A DNA stretch of 64,000 bases, taken from contig NZ_WEGJ01000038.1 in NCBI RefSeq assembly GCF_009604385.1, positions 1 through 64,000 of the forward strand. Direction: 5' to 3'. Shown here piece by piece: positions 9,635-21,349 of the stretch; position 1 is the stretch's first letter; the number at the start of each line of letters is the position of its first letter. The translations under genes were made by a program, and so were the position numbers. Source of the stretch: Streptomyces smaragdinus. GTDB lineage: Bacteria > Actinomycetota > Actinomycetes > Streptomycetales > Streptomycetaceae. The notes below the pieces were generated by a model. The model did not search any database and was not told the DNA's origin. It saw nothing but the letters and a program-made list of their open reading frames with translations.

Positions 9635-10219
9635 TCAGCGCCCGTACGGAACGTACTGCCGCCCCGCCACCATCCCCCGGTCCGACGGCAGCAGCGACCC
9701 GATCCACGCGTCGCGGCGGGTGTCCCCGCGCGGGATCTGGGCGCGCAGGGTCCCCTCCAGGGTGAATCCGATGCGCAGGGCCACCGCGCGCGACGCCTCG
9801 TTGCCGGCCTCCGCCAGCCACTCCAGCCGTTCGACGCCCAGCGTCCGCAGTGCCCACGTGCTCAGCGCGTCGCCGGCCTCCGCCGTGTAGCCGTGGCCGC
9901 GCTGCTCCTTCGCCGTCCAGTAGCCGAGCTCCGCCGTCCGTACGGGCTCCGCCAGGCTGAGCCGGACCAGGCCCACGGCACCGACCAGCGCACCGTCGTC
10001 ACGCCGGGTGACCGCGAGGTTGTACGACGTGTCGGCGCGCCAGCCCGCCGCGCAGATCTCCGTCACGAATATCTGTGCGTGCTCCCGGGTGTACGGCTGG
10101 GGAACGGTCGTCCAGCGCGGGATCTCCGGATCCTGGCACGCGACGTACACGGCTTCCGTATCGGCGGCGGTGAAAGGCCGCAGCAGCAGCCGGTCCGTGG
10201 TCAGCGTGATGGGCTCCAT
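9635..10219 (-). CDS. GNAT-family N-acetyltransferase (RimJ/RimL-like)
   Basis: 194 aa from the ATG at 10219, chosen because conservation starts at MEPITLTTDRLLLRPF, the usual N-terminus of RimJ/RimL-type GNAT enzymes. Visible are the central TAELGYWTAKEQRGHGYTAE segment with the acetyl-CoA pyrophosphate-binding loop, and the C-terminal NEASRAVALRIGF. It transfers acetyl from acetyl-CoA to an amine, possibly a protein N-terminus or an amino-bearing small molecule. The substrate cannot be inferred. It diverges from secA. Confidence 0.85.
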   Translation of the reverse strand: MEPITLTTDRLLLRPFTAADTEAVYVACQDPEIPRWTTVPQPYTREHAQIFVTEICAAGWRADTSYNLAVTRRDDGALVGAVGLVRLSLAEPVRTAELGYWTAKEQRGHGYTAEAGDALSTWALRTLGVERLEWLAEAGNEASRAVALRIGFTLEGTLRAQIPRGDTRRDAWIGSLLPSDRGMVAGRQYVPYGR

Positions 10220-10493
10220 GCGCGGATTGTCCGTCGCCGCCGTCCGGATCCGGGAGCGTTCGGATGCGTGATGTGCGGCACTTTCCACCGGGTCGCGTCG
10301 TTGACACGGCGAGGGGCGCGACCGCGAATGTGCGGCTCGGCCGTGCCCGTACGTGGTCAGCCCTCCCGGTGCGGGCGCTCCCTCGCATACGATGGCCGGT
10401 GCGGCCGGGGCGGACGAGTATGTCCGCCTCCCAGAACAGACCGCGCCAGCGCATTCGACCGTGCCAGGCCCGACCGGCAAGGAGCCAGCCCAA

Positions 10494-13295
<2,802 letters not shown>

Positions 13296-13310
13296 GCGGG
13301 GTTTGATCCA

Positions 13311-13356
13311 CGGGACCGGCCGGCTCCTCCTTCGACGGGGGCGCCGGCCGGTCCCG
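13311..13356. terminator. bidirectional terminator between secA and the Rv3235-like gene
   Basis: A perfect 14-bp stem (CGGGACCGGCCGGC at 13311-13324 with GCCGGCCGGTCCCG at 13343-13356) is followed by TTCTGTT on the plus strand. It lies between two convergent genes and can serve both. Confidence 0.85.
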
Positions 13357-13361
13357 TTCTG

Positions 13362-13877
13362 TTAATCCGGCGCCGGACGCGGGCCCACCTCCACGGCGGC
13401 GCAGCGCCAGCGGTCGTCCGCACCGCGTTCGAGGCGGAACGCCAGGGCGCGGCGGGCCGGGCCGTACGCGATCACGGCGTGCGCCTCCAGCACGTCCGGG
13501 ACGGGCTCGCTGCCCCGGCACTCGACGATCCGCGGGCGGACCGGGCCGCGCAGCGGCAGGCCCGGCGCCAGCGCCATCAGCTGGTCGTACGCCGCGCCGA
13601 CGGTGTGCCCGAGCATCCAGTGCACCGGCTTCTGGCCGCTCAGGGTGAGCAGCAGCCGCAGCGCGAACCAGTCCTGCGGATGCCGCTCGCGGGCCAGGCC
13701 CGGGATCCGCCGGTCGCCGGGGCGGCGCGGATCGCGGCGGTCGGGCGGGCTCGTACGGCCGGTCGGTACGGGACGGGTTCGCGCCCGGGTGCCCGTCCCC
13801 GGGCGGGATCTGCTCGGGCCGGTGCTGCCGGGGCGGGTCGCCGGTCTTCCCGGCGACGGCCTTCTGGTCTTGTTCAC
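13362..13877 (-). CDS. Rv3235-family conserved protein
   Basis: About 171 aa from the GTG at 13877, chosen because GGGGG lies 8 nt upstream; a GTG at 13886 is an alternative. The N-terminal third is basic, Pro/Arg/Thr-rich and probably disordered. The conserved C-terminal two thirds contain HPQDWFALRLLLTLSGQKPV and a short beta-rich segment ending RCAAVEVGPRP. This fits the Rv3235 family, found beside secA in many actinobacteria. There is no signal peptide or membrane segment. Its function is unknown. The link to secA is by position only. Confidence 0.75.
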   Translation of the reverse strand: MNKTRRPSPGRPATRPGSTGPSRSRPGTGTRARTRPVPTGRTSPPDRRDPRRPGDRRIPGLARERHPQDWFALRLLLTLSGQKPVHWMLGHTVGAAYDQLMALAPGLPLRGPVRPRIVECRGSEPVPDVLEAHAVIAYGPARRALAFRLERGADDRWRCAAVEVGPRPAPD

Positions 13878-14109
13878 GCTGGTCACCCCCGTGATTGCGT
13901 GCCATGACTGCGACACGGCCACTTGTAGCGGCAAGCACTGACAGCGGGCAATCGGGCCGCGGGCGCCGCGTGATTCACCTATCAGGGTGACGGGACCAGG
14001 GCAGTTTCGTTTCTGCCGGCCGGCCCGGACGGGGCCCGGCGTCGTACAGGAGGCCGCGGAAACCACTCGGTCGGGGGACCCTTGGTCGGCGGCGGCCTAT
14101 GCTTCGACC

Positions 14110-14622
14110 ATGCGTGTGTACGTTCCCCTGACGCTTCCCGGACTGGCCGAGGCACACGAGGCCGGCGAGGTGAGCTCCCCGTCCGGCGGTCCCCTGACCG
14201 GGTACGCCGTCACTCCCGCGCTGCGCGAGTGGTACGTCTCGGACGACATCGAGGAGCTGGAGTACGCGGCCCTCAACCGGGCCGCCGCCGCCAGCCTGCG
14301 GCAGCTCGCCGTCGCCCCGGACGCGCCCCGGCGCCGGGTGGTCCTCGCCGCCGAGCTCCCCGACGGGGCCGCCGTCGCCGACCCCGACCGCGCGCTGGAC
14401 CCGGCGTCCGTGGGCGAGGTGCGGATCGCCGCCGCCGTCCCGCTGCGGCTCGCGGCCGCCGTGCACGTGGACGCCGCCGACGCCGAGGCCGACGTCGCTG
14501 CCGCCGCCTCGGCGCTGGGCGCCGCCGACCAGGGGGACGACGACGCGCGCTTCACCGTGGACGGGGCGGAGGACCACGAGCTCCTCTGGTACGGCGTGCA
14601 GGAGCTCCCGAACCTCATCTGA
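14110..14622 (+). CDS. DUF6912-type conserved actinobacterial protein
   Basis: 170 aa, starting MRVYVPLTLPGLAEAHEAGE. The family is widespread in Streptomyces and of unknown function. The acidic, alanine-rich sequence has no membrane segment or signal. The ends are conserved-looking (REWYVSDDIEELEYAALNRA; YGVQELPNLI). A TATGCT element at 14098-14103 lies only 6 nt before the ATG and there is no SD, so translation is probably leaderless. The HAD hydrolase follows after 135 bp with its own start signal. Confidence 0.78.
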   Translation: MRVYVPLTLPGLAEAHEAGEVSSPSGGPLTGYAVTPALREWYVSDDIEELEYAALNRAAAASLRQLAVAPDAPRRRVVLAAELPDGAAVADPDRALDPASVGEVRIAAAVPLRLAAAVHVDAADAEADVAAAASALGAADQGDDDARFTVDGAEDHELLWYGVQELPNLI

Positions 14623-14757
14623 CCTGCGGCGTTCTGGTTCCATACCGGGTACCCCGGTCGACCTGCTTGTCCGGCCGGGGGTTCGGGGGTTGTCCCCCGA
14701 GACAGTGCAGCCACCGGGTTGGCCGGGTTGTCGGACGCGGCGGGTAACGTTTTCGGC

Positions 14758-15408
14758 ATGGCGCATCTGGTGTGGGACTGGAACGGGACCCTCTACAACG
14801 ATCTCGATGCGGTGATCGAGGCGACGAACGCCTCGTTCACCGAGCTCGGGCTGCCCGCGATCACGCTGGAGCGGTATCGCGAGCTGTTCTGCGTTCCCGT
14901 GCCGAAGTTCTACGAGCGGATCATGGGCCGGATCCCCACCTCCGAGGAGTGGGACGTCATGGACGAGACCTTCCACCGGCACTACTGGCGCAGCTCGCGG
15001 TCGTCCGTGCTGGCCGAGGGCGCCGCGGCGCTGCTCGCCGCCTGGCAGGACGAGGGGCGCACCCAGTCGGTGTGCTCGCTGGCGCCGCACGACCGGCTGG
15101 TGCCGCTGCTCGGCGAGCACGGCATCGCGGAGCGGTTCGTCCGCGTCGACGGGCTCGTCGGGCGCAACGGCGGCGGGAAGGGGGACCAGATGGTGCGGCA
15201 TCTCGCCGCCCTCGACGGCATATCCCCGGACCGTACGGTGGTCATCGGTGACGCGGTGGACGACGCCCTGGCGGCGGCGCAGGCGGGTGCGCACGCGGTG
15301 CTGTACGCGGGCGGTTCGCACGGCCGGGCGAGTCTGGAGCGGGCGGGTGTGCCGGTGGCGGACAGCCTGACGGAGGCGGTCGCGTTCGCGCGGGAACTGG
15401 CGGCGTAG
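14758..15408 (+). CDS. HAD-family hydrolase (phosphoglycolate-phosphatase-like)
   Basis: 216 aa. Motif I is DWNGTLYND, with Asn replacing the second Asp-flanking residue as in many phosphoglycolate-phosphatase relatives. The helical cap covers about 20-90. Motif II is the SLAPHD segment, motif III the Lys in GGGKGDQM, and motif IV VVIGDAVDDALAA. It is a cytoplasmic phosphatase of unknown substrate. TAACGT at 14745-14750 sits 7 nt before the ATG and there is no SD, so the mRNA is probably leaderless. Confidence 0.86.
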   Translation: MAHLVWDWNGTLYNDLDAVIEATNASFTELGLPAITLERYRELFCVPVPKFYERIMGRIPTSEEWDVMDETFHRHYWRSSRSSVLAEGAAALLAAWQDEGRTQSVCSLAPHDRLVPLLGEHGIAERFVRVDGLVGRNGGGKGDQMVRHLAALDGISPDRTVVIGDAVDDALAAAQAGAHAVLYAGGSHGRASLERAGVPVADSLTEAVAFARELAA

Positions 15409-15625
15409 CGGGGACCGGAGGGTCCGATTGCCGGTGCGCACTGTCCGTTCCGGCAAAATTCCGGTCCCAGATTTGTACACATACGGCTCATGACGCATGC
15501 CGCCCCCGTGGGGATAGCCTGGGGTCGTGATCAGCGCGATAGCCGGCTGGGGCACCGTCGCTCCAGCCTCCGTCCCGGAGCCCGACCGGCCTCCGGGTGT
15601 CGCTGACGCCCAGGACCGGTGCCCC

Positions 15626-15802
15626 AGAGGCTGTCGCCGAACCCCCGTCGTCCGCGCGGAGCGCGGGCGCAGCGGCGTTCGGTGCGTGCCCTCGGCGTGC
15701 GGCGCCACAGGTCATGTGGCGGAGCCACCTGTCCTGTGGCGCCGTGCGGCGAGGGTGCGTGCCGGGCGTCGGGGCGCAGGCGGGGGTTCGGCGACAGCCT
15801 CT
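15626..15802. repeat. 177-bp imperfect inverted-repeat element (MITE-like) upstream of gdh
   Basis: Perfect 22-bp terminal inverted repeats (15626-15647, starting AGAGGCTGTCGCC, and 15781-15802, ending GCGACAGCCTCT) enclose about 133 bp with further partial symmetry. At the centre are GGCGCCACAGG at 15701-15711 and CCTGTGGCGCC at 15733-15743, with a GTGGC/GCCAC core. No transposase frame is present and no clear target duplication is seen. The rest of the 534-bp gap (15409-15625 and 15803-15942) holds no convincing gene. It ends with the gdh SD (CAGGAGCCAGAGG). Confidence 0.7.
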
Positions 15803-15942
15803 CGGTCACAGATGGCTGATACGGGCCCGGTCCTCTCTCGTTCCGGCATAGCGTCGATGTGGACCGGCAACACCGGGGCCCGGCGCGAAGCCACCCGTTC
15901 CCACTAACGTCACGCAACGGCGCGCGACAGGAGCCAGAGGAC

Positions 15943-18900
15943 ATGCAGACCAAGCTGGACGAAGCCAAGGCCGAGCTGCTCGGCCGAGCCGCCAAGGTCG
16001 CCGAGAAGGGCGAGGGGGGACTGGCGCCCGACGAGCTCTCCACGTACCTCCAGCGCTACTACCTGCACACCGCCCCCGAGGATCTGGCCGACCGTGACCC
16101 GGTCGACGTCCTCGGCGCCGCTCTCTCGCACTACCGGCTGGCCCAGAACCGCCCGCAGGGCACGGCCAACATCAAGGTCCACACCCCGACGGTGGAGGAG
16201 AACGGCTGGACGTCCAGCCACTCCGTCGTCGAGGTCGTCACGGACGACATGCCGTTCCTCGTCGACTCGGTGACCAACGAGCTCACCCGCCGCGGCGCCG
16301 GCATCCACCTCGTGATCCACCCGCAGCTCACGGTCCGCCGCGACGTCACGGGCAAGCTGCTGGAGATGCTGCCCAAGCCCGGCGGCCAGCTCCCGCACGA
16401 CGCGCTCACCGAGTCGTGGATCCACGTCGAGATCGACCGCGAGACCGACCGCGCCGACCTCAAGCAGGTCACGGCCGACCTGCAGCGCGTGCTGTCCGAC
16501 GTACGCGAGTCCGTCGAGGACTGGCAGAAGATGCGCGACGCCGCGCTGCGCCTGTCCGACGACCTCGCCGACGAGCCCGTGCCCGCCGACCTGCCCGAGC
16601 GGGAGGTGGAGGAGGCCCGCGAGCTGATGCGCTGGCTGGCCGGCGACCACTTCACCTTCCTGGGCTACCGCGAGTACCAGCTGTCCCCGGAGCGCGCGGA
16701 CGAGGAGCCCGACGGCGAGCTCACCGCGATTCCCGGCACGGGCCTGGGCATCCTGCGCTCCGACCCCAGCCACAACCACGTCCCCGGCGCCCCCGGCGGC
16801 ACCAGCGAGTCCTTCCACCGGCTGCCGGCCGAGGCCCGCGCCAAGGCCCGCGAGCACCGGCTGCTCGTCCTGACCAAGGCGAACAGCCGCGCCACCGTCC
16901 ACCGCCCGGCGTACCTCGACTACGTCGGCGTGAAGAAGTTCGACGCCGACGGCAACGTCGTCGGCGAGCGCCGCTTCCTCGGCCTGTTCTCGTCCGCCGC
17001 GTACACCGAGTCCGTGCGCCGCGTCCCGGTGATCCGCCGCAAGGTCGCCGAGGTGCTCAGCCGCGCCGGCTTCACCCCGAACAGCCACGACGGCCGCGAC
17101 CTGCTGCAGATCCTGGAGACCTACCCGCGCGACGAGCTGTTCCAGACCTCGCCCGCCGAGCTCCAGTCCATCGCCACCCATGTGCTGTATCTGCAGGAGC
17201 GCCGCCGGCTGCGGCTGTTCCTGCGCCAGGAGGAGTACGGGCGCTACTACTCGGCCCTGGTCTACCTCCCGCGCGACCGCTACACCACGGGCGTGCGGCT
17301 GCGGCTGATCTCCATCCTCAAGGAGGAACTCGGCGGGATCTCCGTCGACTTCACCGCCTGGAACACCGAGTCCGTCCTGTCCCGGCTGCACTTCGTCATC
17401 CGTGTCGAGCCCGGCACGCCGCTGCGCGAGCTCACCGACGCCGACGTCAACCGGATCGAGACCCGCCTCGCCGAGGCCTCCCGCTCCTGGACGGACGCCT
17501 TCCAGGAGGCGCTGGTGGCCGAGTGCGGCGAGGAGCGCGGCAGCGAGCTCGCCCGCCGCTACGCCGGGGCCTTCCCCGAGGGCTACAAGGCCGACTTCAC
17601 CCCGCGCACCGCCGTCGCCGACCTGCAGCACTTCGAGCGGCTCACCTCGGCCGGCGGCAAGGAGCGCTTCACCCTCAGCCTGTACGAGCCGGTGGGTGCC
17701 GCCCACGACGAGCGGCGGCTGAAGGTGTACGGGGCGGGGGCGCCGTTCTCCCTGACGAAGGTGCTGCCGGTGCTGCAGAATCTCGGCGTGGAGGTCGTCG
17801 AGGAGCGCCCGTACCAGCTGCGCTGCACCGACGGCACCACCGCCTGGGTGTCGGACTTCGCGCTGAAGCTCCCCCCGCCGGCGAACGGCGGCGCGCACGA
17901 GCTGGGCGACGACGCCCGCGAGCGGTTCCAGGAGACGTTCGCCGCCGTGTGGAACGGGCGCGCGGAGAACGACGCGTTCAACTCCCTCGTGCTGCGCGCC
18001 GGGCTGGACTGGCGCCAGGTGATGGTGCTGCGCGCGTACGCCAAGTACATGCGGCAGGCCGGTTCGCCGTTCAGCCAGTCGTACATGGAGGACACCCTCC
18101 ACAACAACGTGCACACCACCCGGCTGCTCAGCAGCCTCTTCCAGGCGCGCAACTCGCCCGAGCACCAGCGGGCGGGCACCGAGCTCACCGACGGGATCCT
18201 GGAGGAGCTGAACGGCGCGCTGGACCAGGTCGCCTCCCTGGACGAGGACCGCATCCTGCGTTCCTTCCTGACGGTGATCAAGGCGACGCTGCGCACCAAC
18301 TACTTCCAGCACGACAGCGCCGGCGACCCGCACTCGTACGTGTCGTTCAAGCTCGACCCGCAGGCCATCCCGGATCTGCCGGCGCCGCGTCCGGCGTACG
18401 AGATCTGGGTGTACTCGCCGCGGGTGGAGGGCGTGCACCTGCGCTTCGGGAAGGTCGCGCGCGGTGGTCTGCGCTGGTCGGACCGGCGCGAGGACTTCCG
18501 TACCGAGATCCTGGGCCTGGTCAAGGCGCAGGAGGTGAAGAACACCGTCATCGTGCCCGTCGGCGCCAAGGGCGGCTTCGTCGGCAAGCAGCTGCCCGAC
18601 CCGGGCACGGACCGCGAGGCGTGGCTGGCGGAGGGCATCGCCTGCTACAAGACGTTCATCTCCGGCATGCTCGACATCACCGACAACCTGGTCGGCGGCG
18701 CGGTCGTGCACCCGGAGAACGTGGTGCGCCACGACGAGGACGACACTTATCTGGTCGTCGCCGCCGACAAGGGCACGGCCACCTTCTCCGACATCGCCAA
18801 CGAGGTCGCCGTCGCGTACGGCTTCTGGCTCGGCGACGCGTTCGCCTCCGGCGGCTCCGCCGGCTACGACCACAAGGGCATGGGGATCACCGCCCGCGGC

Positions 18901-20892
18901 GCGTGGGAGTCCGTCAAGCGGCACTTCCGCGAGCTGGGGACGGACACCCAGACGGAGGAGTTCACGGCGGTCGGCATCGGCGACATGTCCGGTGACGTCT
19001 TCGGCAACGGCATGCTGCTCAGCGAGCACATCCGGCTGGTCGCCGCCTTCGACCACCGGCACATCTTCCTCGACCCCCGGCCCGACGCGGCCACCGGTTA
19101 CGCGGAGCGGCGCCGGCTGTTCGAGCTGCCGCGGTCGTCGTGGGCGGACTACGACGCCGGGCTGATCTCGGCGGGCGGCGGCGTGTTCCCCCGTACCGCC
19201 AAGTCCATTCCCGTGGGCGCCAAGGTGCGCGAGGCGCTGGGCATCGACGGCTCCGTCGCCAAGATGACTCCGGCCGAGCTGATGAAGGCCATCCTGCAGG
19301 CGCCGGTCGACCTGCTGTGGAACGGCGGCATCGGTACGTACGTGAAGTCCTCCGCCGAGACCCACGCCGACGTCGGCGACAAGGCCAACGACGCGATCCG
19401 GGTCAACGGCGGCGACGTGCGGGCGAAGGTTGTCGGCGAGGGCGGCAATCTGGGCGCCACCCAGCTGGGGCGGATCGAGTTCTCCCGCGAGGGCGGCCCC
19501 GACGGGGTCGGCGGGCGGATGAACACCGACGCCATCGACAACAGCGCGGGCGTGGACACCTCGGACCACGAGGTGAACATCAAGATCCTGCTCAACTCGG
19601 TGGTCGCCGAGGGCGACATGACGGTCAAGCAGCGCAACAAGCTGCTCGCCGCGATGACCGACGAGGTCGGCGATCTGGTGCTGCGCAACAACTACGCGCA
19701 GAACACCTCGCTCGCCAACTCCCTCGCCCAGGCGCCCAGCCTGCTCCACGCCCAGCAGCGGCTCATCCGCAAGCTGGTGCGGGACGGGAAGCTGGACCGG
19801 GCGCTGGAGTTCCTGCCGTCCGACAAGCAGATCCGGGACCGGCAGGCCGGCGGGTTCGGGCTCACGCAGCCCGAGCTGGCGGTGCTGCTCGCCTATATGA
19901 AGATCACTGTGGCCGAGGATGTCATCGCCACGGAGCTGCCGGACGATCCTTATCTGGAGCGGCTGCTGTTCTCGTACTTCCCCGAGGATGTGCGCGAGCC
20001 GTACGCCGAGCAGATCAAGGCGCATCCGCTGCGGCGGGAGATCATCACGACGGTGCTGGTCAACGACACGCTGAACACCGGTGGTACGACCTTCCTGCAC
20101 CGGCTGCGGGAGGAGACCGGGGCGTCGACCGAGGAGATCGTGCGGGCGCACACCGCCGCGCGGGCCGTCTTCCGGCTGTCCGACTTCTGGGACGCGGTCG
20201 AGGCGCTGGACAACAAGGTGCCGGCCGAGGTGCAGACGCGGGTGCGGCTGCATTCGCGGCGGCTGGTCGAGCGGGGGGCGCGGTGGCTGCTCAACAACCG
20301 GCCGCAGCCGTTGCAGCTCAGCGAGACCATCGAGTTCTTCTCCGACCGGGTCGCCGAGGTGTGGGCCTCGCTGCCGTCGCCGCTGCGGGGGGCGGATCTG
20401 GAGTGGTACGAGAAGGTGCACGACGAGATGGTCGGGTCCGGGGTTCCGGCTGAGCTGGCTGTTCGGGTTGCCGGGTTCTCGTCCGCGTTCCCGATTCTGG
20501 ACATCGTGGCTGTCGCCGATCGGATGTCGTTGCCTCCCATGGAGGTTTCGGAGGTGTATTACGACCTCGGGGACCGGGTGCGGATCAGTCAGCTGATGGA
20601 CCGGGTGATCGAGCTGCCCCGGACGGATCGGTGGCAGTCGATGGCCCGGGCCTCGATCCGGGAGGATCTGTATGCGGCGCATCAGCTGCTGACGGCGGAT
20701 GTGCTCGCCGCGGAGGTTGTGGGGGAGGCCTCTCCGGAGGAGCGGTTCGCGGCGTGGGAGAGGCGGAACGCGGCGATCCTTGGGCGGGCTCGGGCGACGC
20801 TGGAGGAGATTCAGAACTCCGATACGTTCGACCTCGCGAACCTGTCGGTGGCCATGCGCACGATGCGGACGTTGCTTCGCAGTAACCGGTAA
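15943..20892 (+). CDS. gdh: NAD-specific glutamate dehydrogenase, large (180-kDa) class
   Basis: 1,649 aa, matching the L_180 class known from Streptomyces clavuligerus and Pseudomonas GdhB. The ATG at 15943 is preceded by CAGGAGCC. The N-terminal half contains ACT-like regulatory segments (e.g. SHSVVEVVTDDMPFLVDSV). The catalytic region (about 810-1320) shows VARGGLRWSDRREDFRTE, NTVIVPVGAKGGFVGKQ with the substrate-binding lysines, IGDMSGDVFGNGML in the nucleotide-binding part, and VVGEGGNLGATQLGR. The C-terminal helical domain follows. It oxidatively deaminates glutamate to 2-oxoglutarate and ammonium with NAD, normally under allosteric control. It is transcribed alone. Confidence 0.95.
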   Translation: MQTKLDEAKAELLGRAAKVAEKGEGGLAPDELSTYLQRYYLHTAPEDLADRDPVDVLGAALSHYRLAQNRPQGTANIKVHTPTVEENGWTSSHSVVEVVTDDMPFLVDSVTNELTRRGAGIHLVIHPQLTVRRDVTGKLLEMLPKPGGQLPHDALTESWIHVEIDRETDRADLKQVTADLQRVLSDVRESVEDWQKMRDAALRLSDDLADEPVPADLPEREVEEARELMRWLAGDHFTFLGYREYQLSPERADEEPDGELTAIPGTGLGILRSDPSHNHVPGAPGGTSESFHRLPAEARAKAREHRLLVLTKANSRATVHRPAYLDYVGVKKFDADGNVVGERRFLGLFSSAAYTESVRRVPVIRRKVAEVLSRAGFTPNSHDGRDLLQILETYPRDELFQTSPAELQSIATHVLYLQERRRLRLFLRQEEYGRYYSALVYLPRDRYTTGVRLRLISILKEELGGISVDFTAWNTESVLSRLHFVIRVEPGTPLRELTDADVNRIETRLAEASRSWTDAFQEALVAECGEERGSELARRYAGAFPEGYKADFTPRTAVADLQHFERLTSAGGKERFTLSLYEPVGAAHDERRLKVYGAGAPFSLTKVLPVLQNLGVEVVEERPYQLRCTDGTTAWVSDFALKLPPPANGGAHELGDDARERFQETFAAVWNGRAENDAFNSLVLRAGLDWRQVMVLRAYAKYMRQAGSPFSQSYMEDTLHNNVHTTRLLSSLFQARNSPEHQRAGTELTDGILEELNGALDQVASLDEDRILRSFLTVIKATLRTNYFQHDSAGDPHSYVSFKLDPQAIPDLPAPRPAYEIWVYSPRVEGVHLRFGKVARGGLRWSDRREDFRTEILGLVKAQEVKNTVIVPVGAKGGFVGKQLPDPGTDREAWLAEGIACYKTFISGMLDITDNLVGGAVVHPENVVRHDEDDTYLVVAADKGTATFSDIANEVAVAYGFWLGDAFASGGSAGYDHKGMGITARGAWESVKRHFRELGTDTQTEEFTAVGIGDMSGDVFGNGMLLSEHIRLVAAFDHRHIFLDPRPDAATGYAERRRLFELPRSSWADYDAGLISAGGGVFPRTAKSIPVGAKVREALGIDGSVAKMTPAELMKAILQAPVDLLWNGGIGTYVKSSAETHADVGDKANDAIRVNGGDVRAKVVGEGGNLGATQLGRIEFSREGGPDGVGGRMNTDAIDNSAGVDTSDHEVNIKILLNSVVAEGDMTVKQRNKLLAAMTDEVGDLVLRNNYAQNTSLANSLAQAPSLLHAQQRLIRKLVRDGKLDRALEFLPSDKQIRDRQAGGFGLTQPELAVLLAYMKITVAEDVIATELPDDPYLERLLFSYFPEDVREPYAEQIKAHPLRREIITTVLVNDTLNTGGTTFLHRLREETGASTEEIVRAHTAARAVFRLSDFWDAVEALDNKVPAEVQTRVRLHSRRLVERGARWLLNNRPQPLQLSETIEFFSDRVAEVWASLPSPLRGADLEWYEKVHDEMVGSGVPAELAVRVAGFSSAFPILDIVAVADRMSLPPMEVSEVYYDLGDRVRISQLMDRVIELPRTDRWQSMARASIREDLYAAHQLLTADVLAAEVVGEASPEERFAAWERRNAAILGRARATLEEIQNSDTFDLANLSVAMRTMRTLLRSNR

Positions 20893-20898
20893 CAGATC

Positions 20899-20913
20899 GG
20901 GGGCTCCGCCCCC
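20899..20913 (+). terminator. hairpin after gdh
   Basis: GGGGGC-TCC-GCCCCC forms a tight hairpin 6 bp after the gdh stop, with no U tract. It is a common Streptomyces 3'-end structure. Confidence 0.55.
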
Positions 20914-21336
20914 GGACCCCCGTTTCGGCGCTGCGCGCCTCGTCCTCAAACGCCGGACGGGCTGTAGGGGGACTTGCGCTCGGTTGTTCGGTGCGGCGGG
21001 CTGGTGGATATTTCTCCGCCCGGCCCGCCGCCCTGTCCCGGCTCGTCGCCCAGCCACGCCGCGTCACCCTGCTGTCGGCTGCGGCGCCCCGCCGCAAGCC
21101 CATCGCCGGCTGCGGCGCCCCGTCGCAAGCCCATCGCCGGCTACGGCGACCTCGTCACCCGGAAACGGGTGGCCGTGGGTGGGCGATCCGCCCCGCGCCG
21201 CAGGCGCGGGGAGCCGGCGGACGGCGCCGCGCAGACCCCGCACGCGTCCCGCCCCCGGACACCGGCATTCGGCCCCGTCTCCGTCCCGGAGGCGGGGTTG
21301 CCGCGTTTCTGCTTGATCGGGGCGTAAGAATTCGGG
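20914..21336. other. intergenic region with 31-bp direct repeats
   Basis: No gene is supported in this stretch. It contains the motif CTCAAACGCCGGACGGGCTG, common between genes in Streptomyces, at about 20945-20964. Two adjacent 31-bp copies occur at 21081-21111 and 21112-21142, each starting GCGGCGCCCC and ending CATCGCCGGCT, with one mismatch. They are preceded and followed by partial copies (CGGCT; ACGGCGACC). Base composition is extremely G+C rich with many small hairpins. Confidence 0.6.
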
Positions 21337-21349
21337 TATTCAGGTCAAA
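21313..21349 (+). promoter_or_regulatory. predicted promoter of the Stealth operon
   Basis: TTGATC at 21313-21318 and TATTCA at 21337-21342 are separated by 18 bp, and the ATG lies 6 nt after the -10. There is no SD, so transcription probably begins at or next to the start codon (leaderless). Confidence 0.5.

Noticed and set aside
15910..21057. A 1,715-codon open frame antisense to gdh
   Set aside because: It is the mirror frame of a high-GC gene with strong third-position bias. It has no SD or conserved motif, and gdh on the plus strand is unambiguous.
21081..21142. CRISPR repeats
   Set aside because: There are only two adjacent copies without spacers and no cas gene.
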